NCBI RefSeq assembly: GCF_023369555.1
Contig: NZ_JACJVC010000011.1
Location: forward strand, 23,492 to 87,491
Reading direction: 5' to 3'
Length of the DNA stretch: 64,000 bases
Source of the DNA: Actinomyces sp. AC-20-1
GTDB taxonomy: Bacteria > Actinomycetota > Actinomycetes > Actinomycetales > Actinomycetaceae
Shown: piece after piece, positions 45,134 to 53,721 of the stretch
Numbering within the stretch: the first letter of the stretch is position 1
Layout: every line of letters begins with the position of its first letter
Made by a program: the position numbers and the translations under genes
The notes under the pieces: generated by a model
What the model was told of the DNA's origin: nothing
Database searches by the model: none
What the model saw: only the letters and a program-made list of their open reading frames with translations

Positions 45134-45168
45134 CAAGTGATATCACATCGCCACTACGATATCACTTG
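45134..45168. promoter_or_regulatory. Inverted-repeat operator of vapBC
   Basis: CAAGTGATATC (45134-45144) and GATATCACTTG (45158-45168) are perfect 11-bp arms, spaced by 13 bp. GTGATATCAC (45137-45146) is itself a palindrome. The site is 10 bp upstream of vapB and fits binding of a FitA-like dimer of dimers to its own promoter. Confidence 0.75.
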
Positions 45169-45216
45169 CGTCACCGGGCAGGCTCTCAACACCCTGGGAG
45201 ACCCGACCCGACACCA

Positions 45217-45514
45217 TCCCCGCGTCAGCCCGGCCAGCCCGCCCGCGCTGCCGGCGCCGTCCGTGCCGCCGGCACGGCTCCGCCGTAGGACACCCCCCCC
45301 GCACGGCAGGACAGCTTCTACGTTTCTACGCGGCAGGACAACGTCCGTGCCGTAGGACAACCAGAACGCGCAAGGACAACCTGGGTGGGCCTTCCAGGTT
45401 GTCCTTGAGCGTCTGCGTTGTCCTTGCGCCAGCAGGTTGTCCTTGCGCACCGGCCCGGCGGTGTCCCCGCGTCAGCCCGGCCAGCCCGCCCGCGCTGCCG
45501 GCGCCGTCCGCACC
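45217..45514. repeat. Direct repeat, copy B, preceded by a partial copy
   Basis: 45301-45514 is the second full copy of the repeat at 44260, with an extra GTTGTCCTTG-containing unit of about 19 bp. 45217-45263 is a further partial copy of only the tail (CCCCGCGTCAGCCCGGCCAG onward). The repeat thus seems prone to unit gain and loss. The stretch from 45124 to 45555 otherwise contains only the vapBC operator and no gene. Confidence 0.85.
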
Positions 45515-45555
45515 ACCAGCGCTGTCCGCACCGCCGGCGCGGACGGCAGCACGGC

Positions 45556-46677
45556 TCAGTCCTCGGCCTGCTCCTGCTGCTTGCGCCAGCGGATGCCGGC
45601 GTCGATGAAGCCGTCGATGTCGCCGTCGAACACGGCCTCGGGGTTGCCGACCTCGTGGGATGTCCGCAGGTCCTTGACCATCTGGTACGGGTTGAGGACG
45701 TAGGAGCGCATCTGGTCGCCCCAGGAGGCCTTGATGTCTCCCGCGAGCTCCTTCTTCTTCGCGTCCTCCTCCTGCTGCTTGAGCAGGAGCAGGCGCGACT
45801 GGAGCACGCGCATGGCGGCGGCACGGTTCTGGATCTGCGACTTCTCGTCCTGCATCGACACCACCAGGCCCGTGGGCAGGTGCGTGATCCGCACGGCGGA
45901 GTCGGTCGTGTTGACGCTCTGGCCGCCGGGGCCCGAGGAGCGGAACACGTCGATGCGGATGTCGGTCTCGGGGACCTCGATGTGGTCGGTGGACTCGATG
46001 AGCGGGATGACCTCGACGGCGGCGAAGGAGGTCTGGCGCCTGCCCTGGTTGTCGAAGGGGCTGATGCGCACGAGGCGGTGGGTGCCGCCCTCGACGCTGA
46101 GCGTGCCGTAGGCGTAGGGGGCGTGGACCTCGAAGGTGACGGACTTCAGGCCAGCCTCCTCGGCGTAGGAGGTGTCGAGCACCTTGGCGGCGTAGCCGTG
46201 GCGCTCGGCCCAGCGCAGGTACATGCGCAGCAGCATCTCGGCGAAGTCTGCGGCGTCCACGCCGCCCGCGCCGGAGCGGATGGTGACGACGGCGTCGCGC
46301 TGGTCGTACTCGCCGGACAGGAGCGTGCGGATCTCGAGCTCGGCCAGGTCCTTGGAGATGGCCGTGAGGTCCGCCTCCGCCTCGGCCAGGAGCTCGACGG
46401 CGTCGTCGCCGGACTCCTCCCCCGCCATCTCGACCATGGCCTCGAGGTCGTCGATGCGGCTGGCCAGGTCCTCGACGCGCTTGAGGTCCGCCTGCGCGTG
46501 GGACAGGGCCGAGGTGACCACCTGGGCGGCGTCGGGGTCGTCCCACAGGTCGGGGGCGGCCGCCTGCTCGCTCAGCTCGGCGATGCGCTCTCGCAGCACC
46601 TCGGGGTCCGTCACCGCCGCGATGGAGGCGTGCGTGTGACGGAGTCGGTCGATCTCTACGGGGAAGTCAGTGGCCAC
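45556..46677 (-). CDS. prfB: Peptide chain release factor 2
   Basis: 373 residues. It recognises UGA and UAA stop codons through the SPF motif (RISPFDNQG) and triggers peptide release with GGQ ([15 protein letters not shown]). The start is GTG 46677 ([16 protein letters not shown]), and the frame is continuous. The programmed +1 frameshift that controls prfB in many bacteria is therefore absent, as is usual in actinobacteria. It is convergent with ettA. Confidence 0.96.
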   Translation of the reverse strand: MATDFPVEIDRLRHTHASIAAVTDPEVLRERIAELSEQAAAPDLWDDPDAAQVVTSALSHAQADLKRVEDLASRIDDLEAMVEMAGEESGDDAVELLAEAEADLTAISKDLAELEIRTLLSGEYDQRDAVVTIRSGAGGVDAADFAEMLLRMYLRWAERHGYAAKVLDTSYAEEAGLKSVTFEVHAPYAYGTLSVEGGTHRLVRISPFDNQGRRQTSFAAVEVIPLIESTDHIEVPETDIRIDVFRSSGPGGQSVNTTDSAVRITHLPTGLVVSMQDEKSQIQNRAAAMRVLQSRLLLLKQQEEDAKKKELAGDIKASWGDQMRSYVLNPYQMVKDLRTSHEVGNPEAVFDGDIDGFIDAGIRWRKQQEQAED

Positions 46678-46873
46678 CCCCGGAGTCTACGGCAGCGGGC
46701 CGACGCCCTTGGCGGCCCGGGCAGGGACCCTGGTCACGGGCCACGGCAGCCGGCGTCCCCGGAGCGGCGGACGTTGACCCGCCGACGGCGAGCCGTGATC
46801 CTGGGCCGGTGGCCGGCGCACCACCGCCCCGCGACGACGAGGTCGCCCTGGGCGCCGGCGGAGAGGCCCCGCG

Positions 46874-48247
46874 ATGACCGACCCGAACGCACCCCGTCGT
46901 CCGGCCCTGTACGAGCGCTTCGAGCGACCCGTACCGCAGTGGTTCCTCGACTCCGGCCTGGGGATCTTCATCCACTGGGGCGCCTACTCGGTGCCGGCCT
47001 GGGCGGAGCCCATCGGCGCCCTGGGCACCTTCGACCTGTCCTACTGGTTCGAGCACAACCCCTATGCCGAGTGGTACCTCAACACGATCCGCATCGAGGG
47101 CTCACCCGCGGCCGAGCACCACCTGCGCGTGCACGGCTCGCGCCCCTACGACGACTTCCTCGACGAGTGGAGCGCGAGCGCCTTCGACCCCGAGGACTGG
47201 GCCGCCCTCTTCGCCCGGGCGGGGGCCCGCTACGTGGTGCCGACGACGAAGCACCACGACGGGATCACCTTGTGGGACGCCGTCGGCACGCAGGGGCGCA
47301 ACACGGTGGTCCGGGGGCCGCACCGGGACCTCGTGGGGGAGATCGCCCGGGCGGTGCGAGGCGCCGGCATGCGCTTCGGCACCTACTACTCGACGGGCAT
47401 CGACTGGCACGCGGCGCCGACACCCCCGATCACGGACGGCGACGGCTTCGACCGGTTGCCGCACGACGAGGTCTACGCCCGCTACGTCCACGCGCACCTG
47501 ACGGACCTCATCGAGCGTTACCGGCCGGAGGTCCTGTGGGCGGACATCGACTACCCGCGCGCGGGGCGCCAGGAGGACTCGGACTTCAGCCTGGTGAGGG
47601 TGCTCGAGCGCTTCTACGACCTGGTGCCCGAGGGGGTCGTCAACGACCGGTGGGGCGGCACCCACTGGGACCTCCGCACGAGCGAGTACGAGCAGGGCAC
47701 CGAGGTGCAGCAGGACGGGTTCTGGCAGCACACGCGCGGCATCGGCTACTCCTTCGGGTACAACCAGCTGGAGGACGACTCGGCCTGCATGTCGGCGCAT
47801 GAGGCGGTGCGCGAGCTCGTCGACGTCGTCTCGCGCGGTGGGAACCTGCTGCTCAACGTGGGGCCGGACGAGGCCGGACGCATCCCGGAGCCGCAGCGCC
47901 GGTGCCTGGAGGGCATGGCGCAGTGGATGACGGTGGGATCGGAGGTGGTGCACGGGGCGCGCCGGGCCGAGGGCACGGCGGCCTGCGGGGGTGGTGCCGA
48001 CGACGACGGTCCCTGGGTGCGTTGGATCGAGGGGTCCGGGGTCCTGTACGCGGCGGTGGATGACGACGGCGAGGTGGTGCTTCCGGCGACTGAGCGGGTG
48101 CGGGCGGCGCTGGGCTCAGGCGGCCCGGTGCTGCTCGAGACCGGTGGGGCCGGCGCTCCGGTGGAGGCGGGGCTCGTGGACGGCGGCCTGCGGGTGGTGT
48201 TTCCGGTGCGGCGGCTGCCCGGCCCGCACGTGCTGCGGCTGGGCTGA
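46874..48247 (+). CDS. Alpha-L-fucosidase (GH29)
   Basis: 457 residues. WFLDSGLGIFIHWGAYSVPAW is the classic GH29 start, followed by ARYVVPTTKHHDGITLW with the substrate-binding His pair and YYSTGIDWH. The nucleophile is probably the first Asp of EVLWADIDYP. GGNLLLNVGPDEAGRIPE completes the barrel, and the C-terminal 90 residues form a beta-sandwich. There is no signal peptide, so it acts on imported fucosides inside the cell. GGAGAGG precedes the ATG. Host mucin or milk glycans would be natural sources; this is inferred. Confidence 0.93.
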   Translation: MTDPNAPRRPALYERFERPVPQWFLDSGLGIFIHWGAYSVPAWAEPIGALGTFDLSYWFEHNPYAEWYLNTIRIEGSPAAEHHLRVHGSRPYDDFLDEWSASAFDPEDWAALFARAGARYVVPTTKHHDGITLWDAVGTQGRNTVVRGPHRDLVGEIARAVRGAGMRFGTYYSTGIDWHAAPTPPITDGDGFDRLPHDEVYARYVHAHLTDLIERYRPEVLWADIDYPRAGRQEDSDFSLVRVLERFYDLVPEGVVNDRWGGTHWDLRTSEYEQGTEVQQDGFWQHTRGIGYSFGYNQLEDDSACMSAHEAVRELVDVVSRGGNLLLNVGPDEAGRIPEPQRRCLEGMAQWMTVGSEVVHGARRAEGTAACGGGADDDGPWVRWIEGSGVLYAAVDDDGEVVLPATERVRAALGSGGPVLLETGGAGAPVEAGLVDGGLRVVFPVRRLPGPHVLRLG

Positions 48248-48368
48248 GCGGACCCGGGCCGGGTGCGGCCCCGGGTTGCTGAGACCACTGTCCGGTGCGG
48301 GCGGTCTCGGCGGCCCGGGGCTGCGTGCCCGTGCCCGGTGCGGGCAGACCTTCGCATCACCGCACCCC

Positions 48369-48397
48369 TTGCACATGGTGTACATGCACGATATAAA
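48369..48397 (+). promoter_or_regulatory. Promoter of the GntR-ABC transporter operon
   Basis: TTGCAC (48369-48374), a 17-bp spacer and TATAAA (48392-48397) form the best sigma-70-type promoter in this area. The expected start point coincides with the GTG start of the regulator at 48404, so the mRNA would be leaderless. GTGTACATGCAC in the spacer is near-palindromic and could be its operator. Confidence 0.7.
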
Positions 48398-48403
48398 TAG
48401 TAG

Positions 48404-48787
48404 GTGCACATCATCCTGTCCCGGACCTCCGGGACCCCCCTGTACGAGCAGATCGTGAGCCAGGTGCGCGATGCGGTCTGGAGCGGCGACCTGCCTCCCG
48501 GCACACCCCTGCCCTCGCTGCGCCAGCTGGCCAAGGACCTCGAGGTCTCCCTCATCACGACCACCCGCGCCTACAACGAGCTCGCCGCCGCCGGGCTCAT
48601 CGGGCAGCAGGCCGGCCGCGGCACCTTCGTCCTGGCCCAGGACGCCGAGGAGACCCGCCGGCGCCTGCAGGCCCGCCTCGACGCCCAGCTCGACGACGCC
48701 GTCGCCACCGCCGTCCTGGCCGGGCTCAGCCTGGACGACCTCACCGAGAGGACCGCGCGCCGCTGGACCGCAGCGCACCAGCAGTGA
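48404..48787 (+). CDS. GntR-family regulator, YtrA subfamily
   Basis: 127 residues. The winged helix covers most of the protein: PLYEQIVSQVRDAVWSGDLPPGTPLPSLRQLAKDL (read in two parts), then TTRAYNELAAAGLIGQQAGRGTFV. The short C-terminal helical tail has no ligand domain, as in YtrA regulators that control ABC exporters. It overlaps the ATPase gene by 4 bp (GTGA), and likely represses its own operon until a membrane-active compound is met. GTG 48404 coincides with the predicted transcription start. Confidence 0.9.
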   Translation: MHIILSRTSGTPLYEQIVSQVRDAVWSGDLPPGTPLPSLRQLAKDLEVSLITTTRAYNELAAAGLIGQQAGRGTFVLAQDAEETRRRLQARLDAQLDDAVATAVLAGLSLDDLTERTARRWTAAHQQ

Positions 48788-49681
48788 CCCGGAACGCCAT
48801 CAGCCTCGAGGGCGTCGTGCGCACCCAGGGCTCCTTCACCCTCGGGCCCCTGGACCTGCACGTCCCCACCGGGCTCGTCACCGGCTTCGTCGGCCCCAAC
48901 GGGGCCGGCAAGACCACCACCATCAAGGCCCTCCTGGGCATGGTCGGGACCGACGCCGGCACCATCCGGGTCCTCGACGGCGCCCCGGGCGGCAGCCACC
49001 AGCGCGTGGGCGTGGTCCTGGACCGCGTCCCCCTGGCCAGGGAGTGGACCGCAGCAGCGGCGGCGCGCGCCCTCAGGGGCTTCTACCCCTCCTGGGACGA
49101 GACGCTGTACACCACCCTCCTGCGCCGCCTGGACGTGCCCGGCGACGTCAGGGTCCGCTCCCTCTCACGCGGCGAGGGCGTCAAGCTCCAGCTGTCCCTG
49201 GCCCTCGCCCACCAGCCCGACCTCCTCGTCCTGGACGAGCCGACCTCGGGCCTGGACCCGGTCGCACGGCTCGAGGTCCTCGACATCCTGCGCGAGTTCC
49301 TCGTCCAGGAGGGGCGCAGCATCCTGCTGTCCACCCACATCACCGCCGACCTGGAGCGCATCGCCGACCACCTGCACGTGCTGGCGGGCGGACGCACCCG
49401 CTTCGCCGGGCCGCTCAGCGAGCTTGACCGAGGCCTGGGCGGTGGCCCGCGGCCCCCTCGACAGCCTGACCCCCGAGGCCTGTGCACGGCTCGTCGGCCG
49501 GCGGCTCACGCCGGGCGGGACCTTCGAGGGGCTCATCCGCACCTCGGACACCGCCGTGCTCGGGCCCCGGGTCGTCCTGGAGCCCCCGGCGCTCGACGAG
49601 GCCGTCGCCGCCCTCACCCGTGCCCGCGGCGGGGACGAGCAGCACCCCGCCACCCCGTCCATCCCCTCCTTCAGCCGATAG
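48784..49681 (+). CDS. ABC exporter ATPase with C-terminal frameshift
   Basis: Walker A GPNGAGKTTTIK, signature LSRGEGVKLQLSLAL and Walker B LLVLDEPTSGLDPVARL are intact in the frame from GTG 48784. After GPLSEL at about 49423 the family-like sequence continues only in the next frame (TEAWAVARGPLDSLTPEACARL to SIPSFSR, stop at 49679-49681). One extra T at 49424-49425 explains the shift. As written, translation would stay in the first frame to 50067 with an unrelated Arg/Pro-rich tail. Either the gene is a recent pseudogene, the domain core works alone, or this is a sequencing error. The permease follows 10 bp after the corrected stop. Confidence 0.75.
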
Positions 49682-49691
49682 GGGCACGATC

Positions 49692-50354
49692 ATGCAGACC
49701 CTTGTCACCCACATGCGCGCGGACGCCTCCGCCCAGGCCCGGACGCTGCGCACCTTCGCCCTCATCGCCGCGCTCCTCGTCGCGGGCAACATCGCCATGG
49801 AGCGCGACCTCGCGCTGTCCGCGGCCGGCGCCGTCGCCTCCCTCACCGGGATGCTCCTGGCCGCCAACCTCTTCGGCGAGGACGAGCAGTCCCACCTCAG
49901 CACGCTGTACTCGGTCCTGCCCGTCTCGCGCGCGCAGGTGGTCGTCAGCCGCTACCTCGAGGTGGTCGCGCTGGTGCTCGCGTCCGCCCTGCTGGGCCTG
50001 GTCCTCACCCTGGGGGCGCACGCGCTCCCGGACGGCTCCGGGCTGTGGCAGCTGCAGCTGTCCCTGAGCGTCACCGGCATGGGCGTGTGCGCCGCCTACG
50101 CGGTGGCCGCCGTGCAGATGCCCCTGTTCTTCGCCCTGGGCTCGTCCCGCACCGGAATGTACTCACAGCTCGCCACGATGACCGTGCTCCTGGGCTCCAT
50201 GGCGGTGGCCAACCGGGCGCCGGGGCTGGTCGCCGGGCTGGGCAGGCTGGCCTCCACCTCCTGGGCCGGGGCCGCGGCCGTCGGGGCCAGCCTGGCCGCC
50301 ATGGCGCTCTCCGCCATAGTCTCGTGCGCGCTCTACAGCCGACGGGACCTGTGA
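49692..50354 (+). CDS. ABC-2 type permease subunit
   Basis: 220 residues with six hydrophobic segments (TFALIAALLVAGNIAM, AAGAVASLTGMLLAANLF, VALVLASALLGLVLTLGA, GMGVCAAYAVAAVQM, TVLLGSMAVAN and ASLAAMALSAIVSCALY). EDEQSHLSTLYSVLPVSRAQVV is typical of ABC-2 permeases of the YtrC/BcrB kind. It should pair with the ATPase upstream. Its function depends on whether that frameshifted ATPase is made. The ATG at 49692 fits the operon spacing. Confidence 0.83.
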   Translation: MQTLVTHMRADASAQARTLRTFALIAALLVAGNIAMERDLALSAAGAVASLTGMLLAANLFGEDEQSHLSTLYSVLPVSRAQVVVSRYLEVVALVLASALLGLVLTLGAHALPDGSGLWQLQLSLSVTGMGVCAAYAVAAVQMPLFFALGSSRTGMYSQLATMTVLLGSMAVANRAPGLVAGLGRLASTSWAGAAAVGASLAAMALSAIVSCALYSRRDL

Positions 50355-50406
50355 TGGGCCGCCGCCCGCAGTAGCCCGCAGGTCCCCGAGGGCCCGTCAG
50401 GACCCC

Positions 50407-51318
50407 TCAGCCGAGCTCGAGAGCAGCCGCCTCGGCGTGCACGAGGTCGACCAGGGCCCGCACAGCGGGGCTCGGGTCCGTGCGCGAGGCGCGGTGGCGG
50501 GCGATGAGCTGGCGCGCGCCCAGCCCGGGCAGACGGGTGGCACTCACACCGTCGGGCAGCGTGGCCGACAGGACGGCGAGCTCGGGCAGCAGGGCCCAGC
50601 CGAGCCCGGCGGCCACCATGGCCAGGACGACGTCGTAGTCGTAGGCGATGTGCCTGCGGGTCAGCGAGGTGGCGAGCTGGCGTGACAGGCGCTCGAGGGC
50701 GTCGGCGCCGGCGGTGCCCGGGGCCAGGTCGATCCAGGCAGGCCTCACGAGGTCGCCCAGGGCGCTCGGCGCCGCCTGGCCGGGCGGGGAGACGACGAGC
50801 CAGGCCTCGTCCAGGACGGGCACGTCCGCGGTGCCCCGGGCCGGACGGGTGGGGGCGGTGGCGTCGCGCTCGAGCAGGACGAGGTCGAGCGCCCCGTTGC
50901 GCAGGCGGGCGAGGGCGCTGGCCCCCTCGGTCTCCTCCACGGTGACCGTCAGGCCCGGCAGGTCCTGCTCGGCGCGCACGAGGAGCGGGACGAGCAGGGC
51001 CCGGATGACGGTGGCGACGGTGCCCACGCGCACGTGCCCGCTGGGGGCGTCCGGGTCCATCTCGGCCAGGGACCTGCGGGCGGCGACGAGCTCGACCTCG
51101 ATGCGCTCGGCGGTCTCCGCCAGCAGCCGTCCCGCCTCGGTGAGGACGGCTCCGCGGGGCGTGCGGTCGAGCAGGCGCGTGCCAGCCTCCTTCTCGAGCT
51201 GCTTGATCTGCTGGCTGACTGCGGAGGGGGTCAGGTGCTGGGCCTGGGCGGCGGCGACGATGCCGCCGGAGCGGTGGACGGCCAGGAGGAGGGCGAGACG
51301 GTGGGCGGACAGGTCCAT
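50407..51318 (-). CDS. LysR-family transcriptional regulator
   Basis: 303 residues. The N-terminal helix-turn-helix (LALLLAVHRSGGIVAAAQAQ, then HLTPSAVSQQIKQLEKEAG) is standard for LysR. The C-terminal periplasmic-binding-like domain (GHVRVGTVATVIRALLVPLL to the end) binds an unknown effector. It is divergent from the small membrane protein at 51414, which is therefore its likeliest target. Confidence 0.92.
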   Translation of the reverse strand: MDLSAHRLALLLAVHRSGGIVAAAQAQHLTPSAVSQQIKQLEKEAGTRLLDRTPRGAVLTEAGRLLAETAERIEVELVAARRSLAEMDPDAPSGHVRVGTVATVIRALLVPLLVRAEQDLPGLTVTVEETEGASALARLRNGALDLVLLERDATAPTRPARGTADVPVLDEAWLVVSPPGQAAPSALGDLVRPAWIDLAPGTAGADALERLSRQLATSLTRRHIAYDYDVVLAMVAAGLGWALLPELAVLSATLPDGVSATRLPGLGARQLIARHRASRTDPSPAVRALVDLVHAEAAALELG

Positions 51319-51342
51319 GTCCCGAGTATCGCCCTGGGCTTT

Positions 51343-51384
51343 AGATCATCTGAATACCTGTATGCATTTTCCTGCGATTGATCT
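51343..51384. promoter_or_regulatory. AT-rich divergent operator region between lysR and the small membrane gene
   Basis: AGATCA (51343-51348) and TGATCT (51379-51384) are complementary arms around an AT-rich core that contains ATACCTGTAT (51354-51363). This is the only AT-rich patch here and suits LysR binding between divergent genes. Confidence 0.4.
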
Positions 51385-51413
51385 GGAGCCCCCGGTGGAC
51401 CACGATCAGGGCC

Positions 51414-51746
51414 GTGAACGACGTGCTGCCCACCCTCATCGCCGTCGGCGGATGGATCGGTGCCGCCGAGCTGCTGCTCGCCTACGCCCTCGTCTCGCGC
51501 GGGCGCATCACCGGGGACTCCTTGCGCTACCAGGCCCTCAACATCACCGGCTCGGTGCTGCTCATGGTCAACTGCGCCTACACGGGGGCGTGGCCGTCGG
51601 CGCTCGCGAACGTCTTCTACCTGCTCGTGGGCCTGTGGATGCTGGTGACGGTCAAGCGCGCCTACCTCGGCCAGCTCGCGCGGCGCCACCGCGACCAGCT
51701 GGGCGCCCGCCTGCGCCCGCGCCAGCGTGGTGCCCTGGTGCCCTAG
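51414..51746 (+). CDS. Small membrane protein, CBU_0592-like
   Basis: 110 residues from GTG 51414 with three membrane segments (LIAVGGWIGAAELLLAYALV, ITGSVLLMVNCAYTGAW and ANVFYLLVGLWMLVTV). LRYQALNITGSVLLM and the W-PSALANVFY spacing resemble the CBU_0592 family of membrane proteins, whose function is unknown. The basic C-terminus (RRHRDQLGARLRPRQR) faces the cytoplasm. It is divergent from lysR and convergent with the Tad genes. Confidence 0.72.
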   Translation: MNDVLPTLIAVGGWIGAAELLLAYALVSRGRITGDSLRYQALNITGSVLLMVNCAYTGAWPSALANVFYLLVGLWMLVTVKRAYLGQLARRHRDQLGARLRPRQRGALVP

Positions 51747-51764
51747 CCGTCCTCTCCCACCCCC

Positions 51765-51832
51765 CACCTCCTCGGTTTGCGCTCGAACGTGCGGCAAAAC
51801 CCCAGGGAGCTCGGACGCAAACCGAGGAGGTG
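51765..51832. repeat. Dispersed hairpin repeat, copy 2
   Basis: CACCTCCTCGGTTTGCG (51765-51781) and its complement (51816-51832) form a perfect 17-bp stem. The loop region CTCGAACGTGCGG and GAGCTCGGACG matches the reverse complement of the element at 6201-6266. It lies between convergent genes, like copy 1. Confidence 0.8.
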
Positions 51833-51842
51833 GGCGGAGGAC

Positions 51843-52406
51843 CTACTCCTGTCCCACGGTCACCCGGGCAGTGCTCGTCGCGGTGATCTCGAAGCCCTCC
51901 GAGGGGATGACGCCCCACGGGAGGAAGGGCGGGCGCGAGCGCGCCGTCAGCGTGACGACGGCGGTGTCTCCTCCTGAGGCGTGGGCCTGCACCAGCTCGA
52001 CGCCCTCGAGCCCCACGAGGGCGCTCTGAGAGGCCAGGTCCTGCGCCGCCGCGTCGCTCACGGCGGCGTCGGTGAGTGCTCCGGGAACGGCACCGGTGAC
52101 GGAGCCGGCCGCGCTGACAGCGCCCTGGTAGTACGTGTCCGGACCCACGCTGCGGGCCGCGGCGGCGGCCGCGGAGTCCGCGAGCGAGGTGAGCCGCTTG
52201 ACGTCGAGGTAGACCGCCGTGACGGAGGCGACGGTGAGCAGCAGCGCGGCGACCACGGCCATGAGGCCGATGCCCAGCAGGAGGGTCTGTCCCTCCTCCG
52301 AGGCCGGCGAGCAGCGCCGCAGCCACCCACCCCGGGCAGGGCGGGGTCCGGGGCTCCCGGAGCCGGCCCGAGGGCGCCCGGCGCCAGCGGGGACCCGGCC
52401 GGTCAT
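51843..52406 (-). CDS. TadG-like pilus/secretion-locus protein (Rv3660c-neighbourhood type)
   Basis: 187 residues. After a Pro/Arg-rich cytoplasmic N-terminus comes EEGQTLLLGIGLMAVVAALLLTVASVTAVYLDVKRL, read in parts, a single TadE/TadG-like membrane helix with the EExQ processing-like start. The remainder is extracytoplasmic and beta-rich. It is the last gene of the Tad operon and overlaps the preceding gene by 4 bp. Actinobacterial clusters with tadABC usually carry two or three such pseudopilin-like proteins. Confidence 0.78.
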   Translation of the reverse strand: MTGRVPAGAGRPRAGSGSPGPRPARGGWLRRCSPASEEGQTLLLGIGLMAVVAALLLTVASVTAVYLDVKRLTSLADSAAAAAARSVGPDTYYQGAVSAAGSVTGAVPGALTDAAVSDAAAQDLASQSALVGLEGVELVQAHASGGDTAVVTLTARSRPPFLPWGVIPSEGFEITATSTARVTVGQE

Positions 52407-52849
52407 GGCTCCTCCTGGCCGGCGGGCAGGACGAAGCGCTCGGCGCTGATCCGGACGACGTCCTCGCCCACGCCCCGCAGCAGCGGCAGCCCCACCCCCA
52501 CCTCGACGCGCACCACGGCGCCTGAGGCGCAGCCCGCCGGGGCGCAGGTGAGGCTCATGGCCTCCCGGGCCGGGGTCTCGACCCCCTGGTCGGACAGAGC
52601 CAGCCCGGCGGCGAGGCGGGCGTGGTCGAGGGCGTTGTCACCGGCCTCCACCTCCAGGACCCGGGTGGCGGCGTCGGCGGCGGAGACGACGGCGAAGGAG
52701 GCGGCCTGGACCTGGGCCAGGGCGATGAGGAGGTACACGACCGGCACGACGATGACGACCGTCCAGCCGATGAACTCCACGGGGGCGTTGCCCTCCTCCT
52801 GCTGTAGGCGGGCCAGCGGCAGACCGCACCCCCGGCCGTGCCGCCTCAC
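52403..52849 (-). CDS. TadE-like pseudopilin
   Basis: 148 residues. QEEGNAPVEFIGWTVVIVVPVVYLLIALAQVQ (read in two parts) is a TadE-type helix preceded by EEGN-xxVEF, a prepilin-like cleavage region with Glu at +5. Two Cys (LTCAPAGCAS) in the outer domain could form a disulfide. The gene overlaps both its neighbours by 4 bp, showing tight operon structure. Confidence 0.8.
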   Translation of the reverse strand: MRRHGRGCGLPLARLQQEEGNAPVEFIGWTVVIVVPVVYLLIALAQVQAASFAVVSAADAATRVLEVEAGDNALDHARLAAGLALSDQGVETPAREAMSLTCAPAGCASGAVVRVEVGVGLPLLRGVGEDVVRISAERFVLPAGQEEP

Positions 52850-53313
52850 GGCGCCGCCCCGGTACCCGCCAGGGAGGCCTCGTCGACGGCGCGGCCGCTG
52901 ACGGTGAGAGAGCCCGCAGGTCCCAGGAGCCCGAGGACCGGCAGCGGCGCGGAGACGGTCGCCGTCACCACCCCCACTCCCCCGGTCTCGCCGCGCGTGA
53001 CGCTCACCTGCTCGACGTAGCCGTCGGCCAGGGCGGCCCCCACCAGGGCCTCGACGCGCGCGGTCGCCTCGGCCTCGGTGCCGCCCACGAGCGCGGCGCG
53101 CCGTGCGCCCTCGCCGGCCGCGTCCACGAGGACGTTGCGCACGTACAGGCCGAGCGCGAGCTGGAGGACGGCGACGGTGACGGCGATGACGAGCACGCCG
53201 ACGAGGACGAAGTCGACGACGGCGGAGCCCTCCTCCGGGTGGCGCGCGACCGGTGCCCCCGGCCTCGGACGGCCCGCGGGCGCGACGGGCCTGCGGGGAC
53301 GCTCAGATGGCAC
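52846..53313 (-). CDS. TadE-family pilus assembly protein
   Basis: 155 residues. HPEEGSAVVDFVLVGVLVIAVTVAVLQLALGLYVRN, read in parts, has the TadE pattern EEGSAVVDF followed by a membrane helix. VLVDAAGEGARRAALVGGTE then matches the usual TadE helix. It is upstream of the other two Tad pseudopilins and overlaps the small pilin-like gene by 11 bp. Confidence 0.83.
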   Translation of the reverse strand: MPSERPRRPVAPAGRPRPGAPVARHPEEGSAVVDFVLVGVLVIAVTVAVLQLALGLYVRNVLVDAAGEGARRAALVGGTEAEATARVEALVGAALADGYVEQVSVTRGETGGVGVVTATVSAPLPVLGLLGPAGSLTVSGRAVDEASLAGTGAAP

Positions 53314-53542
53314 CGGTGACCTTGCCGATGGCGTTGCTGAACACCTCGGTGAGGGCGGGCCCGGCCACCGCCCACAGGGCGACGACGAGGCCGGCGGTCA
53401 TGAGCGTCACCAGGACCCAGCCGGGGACGTCACCGCGCTCCTGGGCGGCGAGGGAGGTGCAGCGGCGCAGGCGGGTGGCGGCACCGGACAGGGCGAGACG
53501 GGTCCGGGGCAGCAGGGTGGTCGTGAGCACGGGGCACCTCAC
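53303..53542 (-). CDS. Flp-pilin-like small protein of the Tad locus
   Basis: 79 residues from GTG 53542. AAQERGDVPGWVLVTLMTAGLVVALWAVAGPALTEVF, read in parts, has the charged-then-hydrophobic layout of an Flp-type pilin of actinobacterial Tad clusters. It lacks the Glu+5 of classical Flp pilins after the Gly, having GDVPG in its place. The length and place, directly after tadC, support a pilin role. The real start may be slightly downstream. Confidence 0.65.
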   Translation of the reverse strand: MRCPVLTTTLLPRTRLALSGAATRLRRCTSLAAQERGDVPGWVLVTLMTAGLVVALWAVAGPALTEVFSNAIGKVTGAI

Positions 53543-53721
53543 AGGTTCGGGCGGAGGGACGGGGAGGTCCCAGGGGGAAGACAGACCCGCTCGCCGGTGA
53601 ACGGGCCCGCCCCCTCACCCTAGGTCACGGCCCTGCCCTGAGGAAGCGGTCACGCCCGTCCTGTGGACACCCGCGCCCGCGTCCCGTCGCACGGCCCGCG
53701 CGCCGTCGTCCGCCCGGGGCC

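Noticed and set aside
44260..45514. A CRISPR array, because of repeated GGACAAC and GTTGTCC units.
   Set aside because: The units are 7-12 bp, occur in both orientations with irregular spacing, and no cas genes are present.
46560..46677. A programmed +1 frameshift in prfB.
   Set aside because: The frame is continuous from the GTG start and no in-frame TGA with a CTT slip codon is present.
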